A stretch of DNA of 64,000 nucleotides. Origin: Parathalassolituus penaei (GTDB lineage Bacteria; Pseudomonadota; Gammaproteobacteria; Pseudomonadales; Oceanobacteraceae). The number at the start of each line of letters is the position of its first letter. The stretch's first letter is position 1. The DNA lies in NCBI RefSeq assembly GCF_026626885.1, contig NZ_JAPNOA010000016.1, positions 248,001-312,000 of the forward strand. Direction: 5' to 3'. Below are positions 53,259 to 61,844 of the stretch, piece by piece. A model generated the notes under the pieces. It ran no database searches and was not told the origin of the DNA. It saw only the letters and a list, made by a program, of their open reading frames with translations. The translations under genes were made by a program, and so were the position numbers.

Positions 53259-54266
53259 TCAGCCCGGATGGCTGGCGCGAATAACCTTGAAGCCGTAACC
53301 TTGATCAATCATTTCAACATCGGCGAAATGACGTTGGGCCCACTCTTCATACGGCAGATGACGGTTGGCAACCAGCCACAGGCTGCCATGCGACTTGAGG
53401 TGCCCGGCACATTCGCTCAGCAGCTGTTCGGCGAACCGATAGTCGGTTTCCTTGCCTGTATGGAACGGCGGGTTGCTGACGATGGTATCAAAACGGCCTT
53501 TGACTTCACTGAAGCCGTCACTGGCGATCAGTGTGGCATCCAGCCCCAGACGCGTACAGTTGAGTGCGGCACTGTGCAGGGCAAAGGCGTCAGTATCCAC
53601 CATGGTCAGGTGCAGCTGATTGTTCTGGTGTTTCTGGCTGAGACCAATCACACCGGAACCACAGCCTATGTCGAGCAGGTTGCCTTTCAGGCGTGGCAAG
53701 TGTTGCAGCAGCAGGGCCGTGCCCTGATCAAGGCTACCGTGGCTGAATACCCCAGGCAGGGTCAGCAGTTTCAGGTGCTGATACTGGAAGGCCTTGGCCA
53801 GTTTGATCCAGTTGAAATCGTTGTTGCCGCTGGTCAGCGGAGTCAGTTCCCAGAGGCTGCAATGGCGCGCGCTGTCGAGGCGTTCGGCCGTGGTGAGATT
53901 TTTACAGGCCGTGCCAATACTCTTGCCACCGGCGTCGTTGGCACCAATCGCAAACACCGGAATACCGGCTTCACAGGCAAGACCAATCAGCGCCAGTGCC
54001 AGCACCTTGGATTTGGGCCACACCAGTACAATACGGCTGAAACCGGCGAGAGCGGCGGTATCGGGTACTGCAAAGCGGACTTTGTCATCATCCGGGCGGA
54101 ACACCGCGCAGCGGGTCATCCAGTCCCAGGTATGGAAGGTCGCCTGACGGTCGCGCAGTTCCTGCAGAAAGGCTCCGGGTACACGTGGTTCGGCGCTCAG
54201 CACCAGAGTGTCAGCCGCCAGCAAATCCGGGTGGCGAAGAATCAGTTCGTAGGGAGCAGCGCTCAT
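53259..54266 (-). CDS. rsmC: 16S rRNA (guanine1207-N2)-methyltransferase
   Basis: A 335-residue protein with a degenerate N-terminal methyltransferase half and a C-terminal catalytic half: LLDIGCGSGVIGLSQ (AdoMet site) and IVSNPPFHTGKETDY (catalytic NPP[FY]). RsmC methylates G1207 of 16S rRNA. Its start overlaps the stop of the upstream MerR-type regulator by four bases. Confidence 0.93.
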   Translation of the reverse strand: MSAAPYELILRHPDLLAADTLVLSAEPRVPGAFLQELRDRQATFHTWDWMTRCAVFRPDDDKVRFAVPDTAALAGFSRIVLVWPKSKVLALALIGLACEAGIPVFAIGANDAGGKSIGTACKNLTTAERLDSARHCSLWELTPLTSGNNDFNWIKLAKAFQYQHLKLLTLPGVFSHGSLDQGTALLLQHLPRLKGNLLDIGCGSGVIGLSQKHQNNQLHLTMVDTDAFALHSAALNCTRLGLDATLIASDGFSEVKGRFDTIVSNPPFHTGKETDYRFAEQLLSECAGHLKSHGSLWLVANRHLPYEEWAQRHFADVEMIDQGYGFKVIRASHPG

Positions 54267-55183
54267 GCAGAAATTTCCTGGACTATATCGCGAACATCAA
54301 GGGCGGCTTGCTGGATATCAGCATCCAGTGGAATCAGGCCGTGGTCACGCAGTTGCTGGGCGTATTCAGGGCCGGGGCCGCTGATAAAAATCGGGCAACC
54401 GGTTTCAATGTTCAGGGTTTTTAATTGACGCAAACGGTCGGTATCAGGGTGCTGGGCGATTTGCAGCAGCAACGCTGGCCATTTGCGTTGGCTCTGTACC
54501 AGCTCCTGAAGTTGCTCGATACCGAGCAAGCCATGCAGCAGGGTAATACCGGTATCCATACGACTGAGCATGACACCGAGTAACAGCAGGCTGGTGGATG
54601 AGTCCTGACTGAGGTTTTGCATCAGCACACGCGGGCGTTCATTACCAATTTGCTGTTCCAGCAAACGTGCGCCCAGACGGGCTTCAATAAATGCCGAATA
54701 AAACGCCAGGCGGGCTTCGCCCAGTTCGCGACCACGACCGTCACGCATCTGGTAATACAGCGGAATAAACAGAAAGCGCAGCGACATTTCCAGCGGGAAG
54801 TAACGGCCGGTTTCTTCGTACAGGTTGGCCAGTGCCGTGTCGTCGAATTCCTGTACGGCCTTGTATAACTGCTCACGATATTGCTGCCAGCGCGAAGGTG
54901 CGACAGCCGACGGCGCAGGTGTTTCTTCCTGCGGTACGTCACCATTGAGCATGGCTTGTGCCTGAGAAATCGGAATGCCGCGATTGAGCAGCGCAACGAC
55001 CCGGCGAATCAGGTCGATATCCTGTTCGGTATAGAGTCGATGGCCCTTGGCGGTGCGTTTGGGCTCGATCAGGCCGTAGCGGCGTTCCCAGGCTCGCAGG
55101 GTAATGGCGTTGATACCTGTTTCGGCTGAGACGACACGAATCGGGTAATACGCCGCGTGGGAGTCGGAACCGGTTCCCGTCAT
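54263..55183 (-). CDS. MerR-family regulator, LitR/CarH-like (class II type)
   Basis: A 306-residue protein starting at ATG 55183. The N-terminal MerR helix-turn-helix is YPIRVVSAETGINAITLRAWERRYGLIEPKRTAKGHRLYTEQDIDLIRR. The C-terminal 200 residues match the helical plus Rossmann layout of LitR/CarH regulators, but I find no DxHxxG cobalamin motif, so B12 binding seems lost. Pseudomonas putida has such B12-independent LitR proteins paired with short LOV proteins in light response. A LOV gene lies divergently here, which supports the same role. It overlaps rsmC by four bases. Confidence 0.82.
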   Translation of the reverse strand: MTGTGSDSHAAYYPIRVVSAETGINAITLRAWERRYGLIEPKRTAKGHRLYTEQDIDLIRRVVALLNRGIPISQAQAMLNGDVPQEETPAPSAVAPSRWQQYREQLYKAVQEFDDTALANLYEETGRYFPLEMSLRFLFIPLYYQMRDGRGRELGEARLAFYSAFIEARLGARLLEQQIGNERPRVLMQNLSQDSSTSLLLLGVMLSRMDTGITLLHGLLGIEQLQELVQSQRKWPALLLQIAQHPDTDRLRQLKTLNIETGCPIFISGPGPEYAQQLRDHGLIPLDADIQQAALDVRDIVQEISA

Positions 55184-55228
55184 GGTACTGAATCCTGGAA
55201 AGATGGAGTTGGCGTTACCGGCTGGGTA

Positions 55229-55270
55229 ACTGTACAAAACTGTACAGATTCTATTCTCTGAACGATACAA
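55229..55270. promoter_or_regulatory. Direct repeats between the LitR-like and LOV genes
   Basis: AACTGTACA occurs at 55229-55237 and again at 55239-55247, a ten-base period, and AACGATACA at 55262-55270. Phased direct repeats are what CarH/LitR tetramers use as operators. They lie in the 170-base divergent control region. Confidence 0.55.
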
Positions 55271-55353
55271 AGTAAAAAAGCACCGCCATAACAGCTCTTG
55301 ACCCTTCTGGCATGGCTGATTAACGTGCCTCTATTCGCATCCGGAGAGTCATC

Positions 55354-55815
55354 ATGTTTGTTGATACCAATGATCGTCAGGGGCCCATCAGTCTCGATCT
55401 TCTCAAAAAGGCAGTGGATGCCTCCAATGACGGCATTGTGATTGCCGAGCAGGAAGGAGAAGACAATATCCTGATTTATGTGAATCGTGCGTTTGAGCAG
55501 CTGACCGGTTACAGCGCCGATGAAATCCTCTATCAGGATTGCCGTTTCCTGCAGGCTGGCGATCGTGATCAGGACGCGCTGGAGCAGGTGCGTCTGGCGA
55601 TTGCCGGTCAGGTGCCTGGACGAGTGGTGCTGCGTAATTATCGCAAGGACGGCAGCCTGTTCTGGAATGAGCTGAGTATTTCGCCGGTCACCTGTGCGGA
55701 TGACGGGCTGACCTATTACATTGGTGTCCAGAAGGATGTTACCGAGCTGGTACGGATGCAGGAGCGCCTGGCTGCCCTGGAAGCGGAGCTGGCTGAGCTG
55801 AAAAAGCTGCTGTAA
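55354..55815 (+). CDS. Short LOV blue-light photoreceptor
   Basis: A 153-residue protein with a single PAS/LOV domain and no output domain. The flavin-adduct Cys is C63 in YQDCRFLQAGD, the LOV motif with D in place of N at the first position. Other FMN-contact residues appear in RNYRKDGSLFWNELSISPV and YYIGVQKDVT. A C-terminal helix (RLAALEAELAELKKLL) forms a coiled-coil dimer tail. The sequence is very similar in layout to PpSB1-LOV of Pseudomonas putida, which has DCRFLQ and the same tail. It probably senses blue light and modulates the divergent LitR-like regulator. Confidence 0.92.
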   Translation: MFVDTNDRQGPISLDLLKKAVDASNDGIVIAEQEGEDNILIYVNRAFEQLTGYSADEILYQDCRFLQAGDRDQDALEQVRLAIAGQVPGRVVLRNYRKDGSLFWNELSISPVTCADDGLTYYIGVQKDVTELVRMQERLAALEAELAELKKLL

Positions 55816-55839
55816 CGGAGAAGAAAAGAACGGAATGCA

Positions 55840-55867
55840 GAAAAGGAGCCTGAGCAGGCTCCTTTTC
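55840..55867. terminator. Bidirectional terminator between the LOV gene and ppa
   Basis: GAAAAGGAGCCT and AGGCTCCTTTTC pair perfectly (12 bp) around GAGC, with T-runs on both strands. Confidence 0.88.
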
Positions 55868-55892
55868 AAAAGGGAGCATTCGCCGAAAGCGA

Positions 55893-56426
55893 TTATTCGC
55901 CTTTGTTGTAAGCAGCTGCCGCTTCAACGATCAGCTTGCGAGCAGCTTCGGCATTGCCCCAGTCACGGACTTTAACCCATTTGCCAGCTTCCAGATCCTT
56001 GTAGTTTTCAAAGAAGTGAGCAATTTGCTTACGCAGCAGTTCTGGAACGTCTTCAATGTCCTGAACGTCATCGTAGATCTTGGTCAGTTTGGTGTGAGGA
56101 ACAGCCAGCAGTTTGACGTCTTCACCACCTTCATCTTCCATGTTCAGAACACCCACGGCACGGCAGCGGATCACAGAACCTGGAGCAACCGGGTATGGAG
56201 TAACTACCAGAACGTCCATTGGGTCGCCGTCGCCAGCCACAGTGTTGTTGATGTAACCGTAGTTGGCTGGGTAGAACATTGGGGTTGCCATGAAACGATC
56301 CACCATCAGGCAGTCCATGTCCTTGTCAATTTCGTACTTGATCGGAGCGTGGTTTGCCGGGATCTCGATCACTACGTAGATATCGTTTGGCAGATCTTTG
56401 CCTGCAGAAATTGCGGTGAAGCTCAT
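55893..56426 (-). CDS. ppa: Inorganic pyrophosphatase
   Basis: A 177-residue family I enzyme with [18 protein letters not shown], the [28 protein letters not shown] active-site region with its Asp set, and the C-terminal [12 protein letters not shown]. It hydrolyses pyrophosphate, pulling biosynthetic reactions forward. It is transcribed alone and convergent with the LOV gene. Confidence 0.96.
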   Translation of the reverse strand: MSFTAISAGKDLPNDIYVVIEIPANHAPIKYEIDKDMDCLMVDRFMATPMFYPANYGYINNTVAGDGDPMDVLVVTPYPVAPGSVIRCRAVGVLNMEDEGGEDVKLLAVPHTKLTKIYDDVQDIEDVPELLRKQIAHFFENYKDLEAGKWVKVRDWGNAEAARKLIVEAAAAYNKGE

Positions 56427-56700
56427 TGCTGTTTCCCTGGGTTGGTTAGTAATTTTCGGACGATTATAACGATATGCCTATTGTTCTGTCAGTTATGCCT
56501 CAGTATAAAGCGGGTAACTTTTGACGTCAGGGACTCTCGTATAAACCCTGCACTGCTCTGCGCAAGTACTGCAGCGCGCGTGGACCATGCGAATAATGCA
56601 GTGAAATGTCGAGTTCTTACCGGTTCACCAACGACATCTCGGGGGGTTTTAGTATGTCCCAGGCTTGCAGCCCTGTTCCTGATACAGGTAAACGTACCGG
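56427..56700. other. Divergent control region, ppa / TonB receptor
   Basis: About 270 bases with no coding frame. A TATAAA at 56541-56546 and TTTTGACG at 56518-56525 are spaced too closely for a standard sigma-70 promoter. I see no Fur-like palindrome, so iron control of the receptor is not indicated. Confidence 0.4.
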
Positions 56701-58998
56701 ATGCCTATAACACTAATGAACAAGCTGGCGACCAGGATGTTGCTATTAATAGCATTGCCCGCAACCAGCTTCGGGCTGACAGAGGACTCTTCCGAATTTG
56801 GTGAGCTGGCCATGCCAGCAATGCCCGAAGTGCTGACGGCTACGCGTTTGCGCCAGCCGCGCTCCGAGGTACCCGCCAGTATGACCATTATTGAAGCGGA
56901 GCAGATCGAGGCCTGGGGCGTACGTACCTTGCCTGAGCTGATGCGTTTTGTGCCGGGGATGTTTGTGGGTCATGGTGATGACGAAAACAATCCGGCGGTG
57001 GTTTATCACGCTTCATCACCAAACGTCATGCGCCGCCTGCAGGTTCTGGTCGATGGTCGCTCGGTGTATCGCGCCGGTATTGCCTCGGTGGTCTGGGATG
57101 ATATTCCGGTGGCATTGGAGGATATCCAGCGTATTGAGGTTACCCGTGGTCCCAACTCGGCTTCCTGGGGTGCCAATTCTTTTCTTGGGGTAATCAATAT
57201 TGTGACCCGACATCCGGCGGATACGGCTGGCACGCGCTTGCGTTACCGTACGGGCAGTCAGGGTGTTGACGACGGCTTTGTCAGCCACTCCTGGCAAAAT
57301 GCCGGAACTGCCTGGCGGGTTTCCGGTTCAGTTCAGGCCGATGACGGCTTTGATGGTGCCAATTCGAAAAACAGCAGTGATGATCAGCGCCGGGACAGTC
57401 GTCGCCATGGTTTTGTGAATTTTTCTCGTCAGCAATGGCTCGATAATGGCTGGCAGTGGGAGTCGCAGGGTGCGGTGAAACGTGGTCATACCGACATCCG
57501 CAAGGAGAGTTATGACCTGGATCCACCGGATCAGGATACTGATCAGGCGTTTATCTGGAACCGTCTGTCTCGCGAATTCAATGCTGACCATTCGTTATCC
57601 GTTCAGGGATACTGGCAGTACGACCATCGCCGTGTGCAGGCGCGCTCTTGCGCACCTGTGGTCGGATTTGAGCCGGCACTGTTTGATTTGTACCGCAGCA
57701 ATCCTCAACTGGTGAATCTGGTGGTACAGCAACTGGCGCCGACATCTGGCAGCAGTGCCACCGTTCAGGGATTGGTGGGGGCCGTGGCGTCTGGTGCTAT
57801 AGACGCGCAGGGGTTACAGCAAACACTGAATGCGGCTGGCTACGATGTGGCGGTATCCGATACCGATCTGGATGTACTGCAGCAGGTGCTGGCCAACAGT
57901 TATAACGGCTCGGACTTCAGTGATCTGTCGTCGTTTGTCTGTGGTGATACTGACCGCAGCATGTACGAGGAGCGTTTTGATCTGGAGGTCCAGGATACCC
58001 GGCGCTGGAATGACCAGTGGCGTAGTGTTCTGGGTGTTAACCTGAGACGAGATCAGGCGCTGTCGACTACCTATTTTGATGGTATTGTAAACAACGATAC
58101 GTATCGCCTGTTCGGAACCCTGGAATATCGTCCGCTGTACTGGTTGTTGCTGAATCTTGGTGGCAGTTTTGAAACCGAGGACGTTAATGGTTCTGTGTTT
58201 TCACCTCGATTGGCAGCCAACTTTCTGTTGACTCCTGAGCAGAGTATTCGGCTGGTGTATTCAGAAGCCGTGCGCTCACCGGATTTGCTTGAACAAGACC
58301 CAGAGTACAGTATTCGTATGACGGGCATGGATGATAATTATCTGGGCATTACGTCCGGACGCTACTACATGAATCAGTGGGCAGGGGCCCGCACCCTGGA
58401 TAGGGAGCACATAGTCAGTCACGAAGTCGGGTACTACGGGCGCTATTGGAACCCTGATGTCGAGCTGGATATCAAGCTGTATCACGATGATCTGTACGAT
58501 CTTATTTCGGATCCAATTGCTCTGAATACGCTGCGTATTGCTTCAGATACCCGCATGGAAATCCGTGGGGCAGAAATGCAGCTGGGGTGGCGTCCGGTTG
58601 GAGGTCATTGGTTGTGGCTGAATGCCGCGCATACCGAAGCGAGCGTTGAGCTGGGCGATATCAGCGGTCTGACTGCCAAACAGATCGCCAACAAGGAAGT
58701 TCTGGAGCTGCGTATGACGCCATCCAGCAGCCTGGTTGCCAGTTGGCATTATCAACAGAAACGTTGGGGCATGACGCTGTCTCATTTCTGGTATGACGCA
58801 TACAATGATTTCAGTTCAAATTCCAACCGCTACCGTCGTTACGAGATGAACGTCAGGACTAACATGCGCATAGGAAGATTTAATCCGTGGGTTGGTGTCT
58901 GGTTTCAGCATCAGATCAGTGATGATGCTCTGGTCTACAACAATCAGCGTTACGGTGTAAGGAATATCGGTTTTGTCCAGATCGGACTGAACTTATAG
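56701..58998 (+). CDS. TonB-dependent receptor of a receptor/binding-protein/kinase operon
   Basis: A protein of 765 residues; the start may be ATG 56701 or 56716, as neither has a clear ribosome site. After a signal peptide (LLLIALPATSFG) comes a TonB-box-like PEVLTATRLRQ (42-52), then the plug (IEAWGVRTLPELMRFVPGMFVGHGDDENNPAVVYHASSPNVMRRLQVLVDGRSVY, RIEVTRGPNSASWGANSFLGVINIVTR). The barrel ends NIGFVQIGLNL. Between C317 and C414 a 97-residue insert rich in Leu, Gln, Ser and Val lies in a predicted surface loop. The next two genes encode a periplasmic binding protein and a hybrid kinase. Confidence 0.87.
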   Translation: MPITLMNKLATRMLLLIALPATSFGLTEDSSEFGELAMPAMPEVLTATRLRQPRSEVPASMTIIEAEQIEAWGVRTLPELMRFVPGMFVGHGDDENNPAVVYHASSPNVMRRLQVLVDGRSVYRAGIASVVWDDIPVALEDIQRIEVTRGPNSASWGANSFLGVINIVTRHPADTAGTRLRYRTGSQGVDDGFVSHSWQNAGTAWRVSGSVQADDGFDGANSKNSSDDQRRDSRRHGFVNFSRQQWLDNGWQWESQGAVKRGHTDIRKESYDLDPPDQDTDQAFIWNRLSREFNADHSLSVQGYWQYDHRRVQARSCAPVVGFEPALFDLYRSNPQLVNLVVQQLAPTSGSSATVQGLVGAVASGAIDAQGLQQTLNAAGYDVAVSDTDLDVLQQVLANSYNGSDFSDLSSFVCGDTDRSMYEERFDLEVQDTRRWNDQWRSVLGVNLRRDQALSTTYFDGIVNNDTYRLFGTLEYRPLYWLLLNLGGSFETEDVNGSVFSPRLAANFLLTPEQSIRLVYSEAVRSPDLLEQDPEYSIRMTGMDDNYLGITSGRYYMNQWAGARTLDREHIVSHEVGYYGRYWNPDVELDIKLYHDDLYDLISDPIALNTLRIASDTRMEIRGAEMQLGWRPVGGHWLWLNAAHTEASVELGDISGLTAKQIANKEVLELRMTPSSSLVASWHYQQKRWGMTLSHFWYDAYNDFSSNSNRYRRYEMNVRTNMRIGRFNPWVGVWFQHQISDDALVYNNQRYGVRNIGFVQIGLNL

Positions 58999-59014
58999 GA
59001 GTATTAGGCCAAGC

Positions 59015-59899
59015 ATGGATGCCTGTTTTCGTTTCTTTTGGATTCTGATCGTATTGGTGGGGGGGAGCCCGGTTGCCAGTGCGCTTGGTATTGCTCTGGT
59101 GACCGACCGTCAGGTGTCATCGGTACAGGAGCTGGAACAGCATCTCGAAAAGAGACTGAATGCCGATTGTGATGTGATTCTGACGGATGATGGTTTTACT
59201 GCAGGCAAGAGCTACGATCTTGTGTTGTTGGCTGGCCCTGGCGCTCTTGAGCAGTGGCCTCGGATCAATAACCGTCCCAATGTGCCGGTGATTGCCGCGT
59301 TCAGCAGCAAGCAGGATATCGAACTGGCCGGGGTTCATCTCGACAGTGCGGTTTATCTGGAGCCCCCACTAACCCGCCAGATTGCGCTGGCTGAAGGTGT
59401 GCTCGGTGCAGAGGTTCCGCTCGGTGTGCTGGCTAACAACGCCGCTTCATTGCAGAAAATCGGTGTGGATATCTCCAGATTGGGAAGACACACCGATATT
59501 TTTTATGTCGACGATTACGATTCCCTTAATCGTGCCTTGGTAGCACTGCTACGCGACAACATGGCACTTGTGGGGGTATATGATCCCGAACTGTTCAGTG
59601 CCAGCAATATCAAGAATATCCTTATTACGGCTTATCGTCAGAACCGGCCGTTGTTTGGGCCTTCCAGTGCCTATATTCGTGCCGGTGCTCTGGCCACTAC
59701 CTTTAGTGATGTCGAGGATGTGGCCGCTCGTCTCTCCGATATTATCCAGCAAGGACGCAGTGGTCGAGGCTGGCCCGTACCGGATTACAATCCGTATTTT
59801 CGTGTTCGTTACAACCAGCAGGTTGCGCGTTCCCTGAACCTCAGTCTGCCGGATGCCGATGAGCTTGCTCGTAAACTGGGCAGCAAGGTGGCCCCATGA
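59015..59899 (+). CDS. Periplasmic substrate-binding-like protein (ABC_sub_bind type)
   Basis: A 294-residue protein with a signal peptide (FWILIVLVGGSPVASA) and a two-lobe binding-protein fold: LGIALVTDRQVSSVQELEQHLEKRL, YDLVLLAGPGALEQW, VPVIAAFSSKQDIE, PLGVLANNAASLQKIGVD and NRPLFGPSSAYIRAGALATTFSDVEDVAARL. That last segment recalls the PF04392 family of ABC binding proteins. There are no ABC permease genes nearby; instead it overlaps a histidine kinase gene by four bases. It probably presents a ligand to the kinase sensor domain; this is inference. Confidence 0.78.
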   Translation: MDACFRFFWILIVLVGGSPVASALGIALVTDRQVSSVQELEQHLEKRLNADCDVILTDDGFTAGKSYDLVLLAGPGALEQWPRINNRPNVPVIAAFSSKQDIELAGVHLDSAVYLEPPLTRQIALAEGVLGAEVPLGVLANNAASLQKIGVDISRLGRHTDIFYVDDYDSLNRALVALLRDNMALVGVYDPELFSASNIKNILITAYRQNRPLFGPSSAYIRAGALATTFSDVEDVAARLSDIIQQGRSGRGWPVPDYNPYFRVRYNQQVARSLNLSLPDADELARKLGSKVAP

Positions 59900-61803
59900 A
59901 TTGGGTGCGACGTTGGTCTATCCGTCGGCGGATCATGCTGATCGGTGTGGTTCCTGCCGTGCTCGCGGTTCTGATGATCACCGGTTATCACATGTACCAT
60001 CGCTGGCAGGAGTTGCATCGTGAAAACGAAGCGGTGGTGGGTATTTTGCTGGAGCACCTTGCAGCAGCAGCTGAGTACCCTGTCATATCTGGTAACTACG
60101 GTCTGCTTGAGGCCGTTGTTGGTGTGGCATTGCGGCAGCCTTCGGTGATGGTGGTGCAGGTTCTGGATAGTGATGGCGTCGTGTTATACGAACAGCATAG
60201 TCCTCGCTTTGAGCAGGTCCGAAAAAGCGACTTGCAGCCATATAATCGACCGATTATTCAAGAGGTCCCGGATCTCGGCAGTTTTTCTGATTTTGATGAC
60301 ACTCCTATGGTGAAACGCACTCTGGGAGCGGTACGGATCGAGGTCACGGATATTTTTACCCGTCAGCGTGAAGCCAGCATTCTGCGCCAGTCGTTATTAA
60401 CCGGCTTGCTGGTGGTGGTGTTGTCGATGATGGCCGCGTGGGGGATTTCCACGACCACAATTCCGCCACTGGAGCGTCTGGCGCGGTTTATCAACCGACT
60501 TGGTGGTGAGGCGCCGGTGGAGCGTCTGATCGTGGAAGGGGATACCGAAATCGGTCTGCTGCAAGGTAATGCCAACCGCCTGGCGGATACACTTGATCAG
60601 GCGCGTGCCAGCCAGCGAGCTTATACCGCCCAACTGATGGAAGAGCAGCGCAAGACCCAGTTGGCGGCGCAGGCCAAAAGTGAATTCCTGTCAATGATGA
60701 GCCACGAACTGCGGACGCCTCTGAACGGTGCTGTGGGACTGGTACAGCTGCTGTCACTGGATAATGGTCAGGCGGAGTTCGACGAGTACAAGAAAACCGC
60801 TGAAGAATCCCTGATGCACCTGACTCAGCTGCTGGAAGACGTTCTGGTACTGGTCGACAGTGAAAAACGTAATATCACGGCGGTATACGATGATCGTGAT
60901 GTCGCCAAAGAGCTGGATGGTCTGGTCAAGGAGTTCAGCCAGAAAGCGCTCGCCAAGCGAATCTCGTTTGTGGTCGAGTACGATGAATACCTGCGTAATA
61001 ACCGGGTTGGAATTGATTCATCGGTACTGCGGCAACTGGTGCGGCACGTTGCAGGCAATGCGGTGAAATTCACCGATCGTGGTTATGTTCTGATGCGGCT
61101 ATCGGTGATCAGTCACCCGGGGCGGCGTTTTCTGCAGGTTCGGGTGCTCGACTCCGGTATTGGTATTCCGCATGACAAACGTGAGCTGGTATTTGAAGCG
61201 TTTTCTCAACTGAACAGCTCGTTCTCACGTCAGTACGATGGGTTGGGTGTTGGCCTGACCATTACTCATCACATTCTGAAGTCTCTGGGGGGCGTGATTT
61301 GTATTAATGATAATCCTGTTGGTGGAACGGAAGTGACTTTGGAAGTACCGATTACCAGAGATCCCGTTCCTTCCTTGGGCGATGATGCTCTGTTGCGGTT
61401 GCCGATGAGAGTGCTGGTCGTGGAGGATAACAAGGTAAACCAGAAAGTCATTGAGCACATGATGCAAAATGTCTGCCCACAATTGGTGATTCAGATAACT
61501 GATTCCGGTGAAAAGTGTCTGGCTACGCTGGCAACAACGCCACGGCCGTTTGATCTGGTATTGATGGACTGCCATATGCCAGGTATTGATGGCTTCGAAA
61601 CGACGCGTCGAATGCGCGAACTGGATGCCGAAACTCCGGTGGTGGCGTTTACTGCCAACACCTCGGATCAGGTGTTCCAGCAGTGTCTGGACGCCGGTAT
61701 GAATGATTTTCTGGGGAAACCGGTAACACGGGATGCATTGCGGCGGGTGATGCTGAAGTGGGCAGCGCCTCGTTATATGGCAATGCCCCCTTCCTTGCGG
61801 TAA
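59896..61803 (+). CDS. Hybrid sensor histidine kinase (BarA-like layout)
   Basis: A 635-residue kinase. A first transmembrane helix (about 12-30), a periplasmic or extracellular sensor (about 35-160) and a second helix (about 166-190) precede a HAMP-like segment. H270 is in SMMSHELRTPLNGAVGLVQLL. The ATPase region has GNAVKFTD, LDSGIGIPHDKRELVFEAFSQLN and GLGVGLTITHHILKSLGG. A C-terminal receiver has D558 in LVLMDCHMPGIDGFETTRRMRE. It has no Hpt domain. It shares ATGA overlap with the binding protein gene, so the two are translated together. Confidence 0.88.
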   Translation: MNWVRRWSIRRRIMLIGVVPAVLAVLMITGYHMYHRWQELHRENEAVVGILLEHLAAAAEYPVISGNYGLLEAVVGVALRQPSVMVVQVLDSDGVVLYEQHSPRFEQVRKSDLQPYNRPIIQEVPDLGSFSDFDDTPMVKRTLGAVRIEVTDIFTRQREASILRQSLLTGLLVVVLSMMAAWGISTTTIPPLERLARFINRLGGEAPVERLIVEGDTEIGLLQGNANRLADTLDQARASQRAYTAQLMEEQRKTQLAAQAKSEFLSMMSHELRTPLNGAVGLVQLLSLDNGQAEFDEYKKTAEESLMHLTQLLEDVLVLVDSEKRNITAVYDDRDVAKELDGLVKEFSQKALAKRISFVVEYDEYLRNNRVGIDSSVLRQLVRHVAGNAVKFTDRGYVLMRLSVISHPGRRFLQVRVLDSGIGIPHDKRELVFEAFSQLNSSFSRQYDGLGVGLTITHHILKSLGGVICINDNPVGGTEVTLEVPITRDPVPSLGDDALLRLPMRVLVVEDNKVNQKVIEHMMQNVCPQLVIQITDSGEKCLATLATTPRPFDLVLMDCHMPGIDGFETTRRMRELDAETPVVAFTANTSDQVFQQCLDAGMNDFLGKPVTRDALRRVMLKWAAPRYMAMPPSLR

Positions 61804-61805
61804 AA

Positions 61806-61829
61806 CACCGCGGGAGCTCATCCGCGGTG
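61806..61829 (-). terminator. Terminator of fbp / end of the kinase operon
   Basis: CACCGCGG and CCGCGGTG pair (8 bp) around eight bases. On the minus strand the stem is followed by TTTTA, 15 bases after the fbp stop; the plus strand has no T-run. Confidence 0.6.
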
Positions 61830-61844
61830 CTTCACACTCAGCAA

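Noticed and set aside
56427-56700. Fur box or riboswitch upstream of the TonB receptor operon
   Set aside because: No GATAATGATAATCATTATC-like sequence or recognisable riboswitch core is present.
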